Origin: Neobacillus sp. PS3-40
GTDB taxonomy: Bacteria > Bacillota > Bacilli > Bacillales > Cytobacillaceae
Length of the DNA stretch: 64,000 nt
Direction: 5' to 3'
Assembly: GCF_030915485.1 (NCBI RefSeq)
Contig: NZ_CP133266.1
Location: 1,798,001-1,862,000 of the forward strand
The translations under genes were made by a program, and so were the position numbers. How positions within the stretch are numbered: the first letter of the stretch is position 1; each line of letters opens with the position of its first letter. Under the pieces are notes generated by a model. That model was given only the letters and a program-made list of their open reading frames with translations, had not been told where the DNA came from and made no database searches. Shown piece after piece: positions 61,678 through 64,000 of the stretch.

Positions 61678-63837
61678 ATGGTAAAGAGTTTTTTAAAACA
61701 AAGTCGTAAAACCAAAGTTTTTTCTTCACTTTTATTAACAACATTCATATTACTAGTAGGTGCCATTTTTGTTTTTGCGATTGACACAAACTTTACAAAT
61801 CACTTTCCAGGAAAATCTGCCACAATAAAAATTTCCAATCCTAATATTTCCGTCGACATAAAAGGCACTACTGCTCTCGATTCTAGCAGTGTCACAATGA
61901 AACTGAATGGGGAGTCCGTAATCCCTAAATTTAAGTACAAAGGTAGATGGATAGAAAGCGGCGAAACTCGAGTTTGGGTCATTGATGATTACTCTGTAGG
62001 AACAGTTAGTTATAATTCATCCAATCTAAAAGATGGCCAATATACTGTTGAAATCAGCATAAAAGATAATGCCGGCAATATTCTTAATGAATCATGGTCA
62101 TTTACAGTTGCAGAACCTCCTAGCATAAGCCTAGTCAATCCCGTAAATAACAGTGAACAATTACGAGTATCGCAAATATCTGCAGTGATTAATGACAATA
62201 CTTCCGTAAACTGGGATTCCGTTAAATTAAAGATTAACAATACTTATATTGACCAAAGTAAATTAACGATCAATAAAGATAATGGCACGTTATCTTATGA
62301 CAATATTTTTGCAGATGGAAGCTATACTGCTAGCTTAGAAACAAAGGATTTGTCGGGAAATTTCAATATTTATCCTTGGAGCTTTGTTGTAGATTCAAAC
62401 CCGCCTGAACTTACCAGCCTACAATACTTTCAAGATGGTATGAACATTTTAGATGGTAACTTAAAATTTAGTGCTCAATTAAAAGACCTGACAGATATTA
62501 ATGTTAATGTGGCACTTTTTTTAGATGGAAATCCTCTCCAAAGAAGCCTTAAATACAAGGGTTATAAAAATTATTATGGGGATTATATCATTACTTCTAG
62601 AAAAGAAGCTGTTGTTTCATATGGAGGTATCGTTCCGAATGGCAGTCATACATTAGCATTATATTCTGAGGATAAACTTGGGAATCAAATAACCCGACAA
62701 TGGAATTTTACCGTTTCAGCAAAGCCACTCATTTCAAATGAAACACCAAATACGTATGGCGAAAAAAATATGAGGCCTGTCATTTCTGCTATTGTCAAAT
62801 CTCCTAACGGAATGATTTCAGGAGAATCGATTGTTTTAATGATTGATGGAGAAAAAGTTAACCATACTTATGACGAAACTTCGGGAATGGTATCCTATAC
62901 CCCTTCCGAAGACTTAGAGAATGAAAAATTCCATACTGTTACCTTAACAGTAAAAGATAACACAGATCTCGCTGTAACGAAAGAATGGAAGTTCTATACG
63001 AACACATATCCTGAAATGTCCGACTCCAATATTGAAAATTGTTTAACCTGCCATCAGACCTATCAAACCACAACTAAAAATTTTGAAGATGTTCATCGAA
63101 ACAAATTAAAATTTAACGGGACACATAGTGATAATGACTGCGAAAAATGCCATAACTATATTACTGTTCCTGCTGACTGCCAACAATGTCATAATGCAAG
63201 TGATCCAATCAGTGGGCCTCTTGCCCAGCATGGATCATCACCTTCCATCAAATATCAAGTTAAAAACAATGATACATCCAAGCCTCTCAGGGTTATAGAA
63301 AATCGGGAAATGTGGGATTGTATTATTTGCCATCAACCGGGTTCAGGAATTGGAGGAGGCAGCGTACCATCCCATGATATTCCCGAGTTACACAAGAGCA
63401 CCGGAGATGCTAGTTGCACCACCTGCCATGCTAAATCCTTAACCAGAGAACATGCTCGGGATGGGCGTACAGATCAAAATAATAATGCCATAACTTGCAA
63501 TACATGTCACAAAAGTTCTAATCCTAAAGTTGTAAAAGCAATAGCTGATAAAAATACAGCATGTTCTTCATGCCATACTAACCTTGATCATGAATCATTG
63601 CACACTTCACAGCTTGAAGACAACTGTTCTGGCTGTCATAACAAAGTCTTGAGCACAGAGCATGTTAAAAGAGGTCAAACCTGCGATACCTGCCATAAGA
63701 GCACAGATCAAAAAGTCATTACTGCCATCACAAACAAGGATAAAACATGCTCAGCCTGTCACGAAAATCCAGGGCATGAAGGAAATCATGATGCATGTAC
63801 AAAATGCCATAGTGAGGGTTCATCCTATAATAAGTAA
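61678..63837 (+). CDS. Secreted undecaheme cytochrome c with four Ig-like domains
   Basis: 719 residues, the largest of the cluster. Signal helix (about 12-36), four Ig-like beta domains (about 40-455) with repeated ends of the form WSFTVAE, WSFVVDS, WNFTVSA and WKFYTN, then eleven CXXCH in the last 260 residues: CLTCH, CEKCH, CQQCH, CIICH, CTTCH, CNTCH, CSSCH, CSGCH, CDTCH, CSACH, CTKCH. The heme part contains an internal duplication (TCNTCHKSSNPKVVKAI and TCDTCHKSTDQKVITAI). AAGGGGGG upstream of the ATG. Likely spans or decorates the wall; no sorting motif. Confidence 0.9.
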   Translation: MVKSFLKQSRKTKVFSSLLLTTFILLVGAIFVFAIDTNFTNHFPGKSATIKISNPNISVDIKGTTALDSSSVTMKLNGESVIPKFKYKGRWIESGETRVWVIDDYSVGTVSYNSSNLKDGQYTVEISIKDNAGNILNESWSFTVAEPPSISLVNPVNNSEQLRVSQISAVINDNTSVNWDSVKLKINNTYIDQSKLTINKDNGTLSYDNIFADGSYTASLETKDLSGNFNIYPWSFVVDSNPPELTSLQYFQDGMNILDGNLKFSAQLKDLTDINVNVALFLDGNPLQRSLKYKGYKNYYGDYIITSRKEAVVSYGGIVPNGSHTLALYSEDKLGNQITRQWNFTVSAKPLISNETPNTYGEKNMRPVISAIVKSPNGMISGESIVLMIDGEKVNHTYDETSGMVSYTPSEDLENEKFHTVTLTVKDNTDLAVTKEWKFYTNTYPEMSDSNIENCLTCHQTYQTTTKNFEDVHRNKLKFNGTHSDNDCEKCHNYITVPADCQQCHNASDPISGPLAQHGSSPSIKYQVKNNDTSKPLRVIENREMWDCIICHQPGSGIGGGSVPSHDIPELHKSTGDASCTTCHAKSLTREHARDGRTDQNNNAITCNTCHKSSNPKVVKAIADKNTACSSCHTNLDHESLHTSQLEDNCSGCHNKVLSTEHVKRGQTCDTCHKSTDQKVITAITNKDKTCSACHENPGHEGNHDACTKCHSEGSSYNK

Positions 63838-63964
63838 AATATTTATTGATACGAAACCAAGATCATAGATTAATAATCCATTTGTATTTGAAGATATTTT
63901 TTTGGAAAATAGAGATGTCTTATGAATTCCTTAATCGCTACAATTTTAACTTGTATAATCGATT

Positions 63965-63997
63965 TGGTAAGGGCAATTTTGCTCTTACCATTTTTTT
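63965..63997 (+). terminator. Terminator of the undecaheme gene
   Basis: TGGTAAGGGC / GCTCTTACCA with a 6-nt loop and seven T, about 130 bp after the stop. Confidence 0.88.
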
Positions 63998-64000
63998 CGC

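Noticed and set aside
45033-63837. A nitrite, sulfite or hydroxylamine reductase among the cytochromes
   Set aside because: No CXXCK or other unusual heme site was found; all 85 motifs are CXXCH and the proteins look like carriers.

Overview
The window looks like part of the chromosome of a low-GC Gram-positive of the Bacillaceae (Neobacillus- or Mesobacillus-like; the genus is a guess). The evidence is strong Shine-Dalgarno sites with many TTG and GTG starts, a sigma-W type promoter before a yvlABCD-like operon, and core gene order resembling Bacillus subtilis: uvrB-uvrA at the left, and minJ-ctpB-ftsX-ftsE-cccB-yvjA-prfB-secA in the middle, all on the minus strand. A secreted M23 hydrolase gene sits between ctpB and ftsX.

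Layout. 0-7.5 kb: yvlABCD envelope-stress operon, then uvrBA with a distant LexA box and, between box and gene, a phased array of DnaA-box-like 9-mers. 7.5-31 kb is accessory relative to B. subtilis, where uvrB and minJ lie close together. It holds a CzcD-type exporter and CadC-type repressor, a frameshifted DUF2071 gene, an iron alcohol dehydrogenase, an acetyltransferase, an envelope block (glycosyltransferase, DedA, NodB deacetylase, YkoGH-like two-component system, PAP2 phosphatase), an MFS and an ABC exporter, a second two-component system, and a metal/secretion block (P1B ATPase, separate HMA chaperone, extra Lgt, second CDF exporter, signal peptidase I, DUF6448 protein). 31-44.5 kb: the conserved division, secretion and translation genes.

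45-64 kb is the most unusual part: nine multiheme c-type cytochrome genes encoding 85 CXXCH motifs. Three single-gene units and the first gene of an operon encode paralogous decahemes with a NapC/NirT-like, membrane-anchored N-terminus. The operon continues with a dodecaheme cytochrome, a membrane-anchored TPR protein, a membrane-anchored NHL beta-propeller and a secreted hexaheme protein. Then come two sister octaheme proteins and an undecaheme protein, all with N-terminal Ig-like domains. No catalytic reductase is encoded here. The simplest reading is a route from membrane menaquinol through the thick cell wall to an outside acceptor (extracellular electron transfer). The TPR-NHL-hexaheme set is a candidate for making an extracellular cytochrome polymer. 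This is inference; CXXCH counts, anchors and gene order are seen directly.

A second theme is short repeats of about 20-21 bp (two helical turns) in three separate intergenic regions, plus a 21-bp coding repeat in a coiled-coil gene. Two noncanonical start codons (ATT, CTG) are suggested by well-placed ribosome binding sites.
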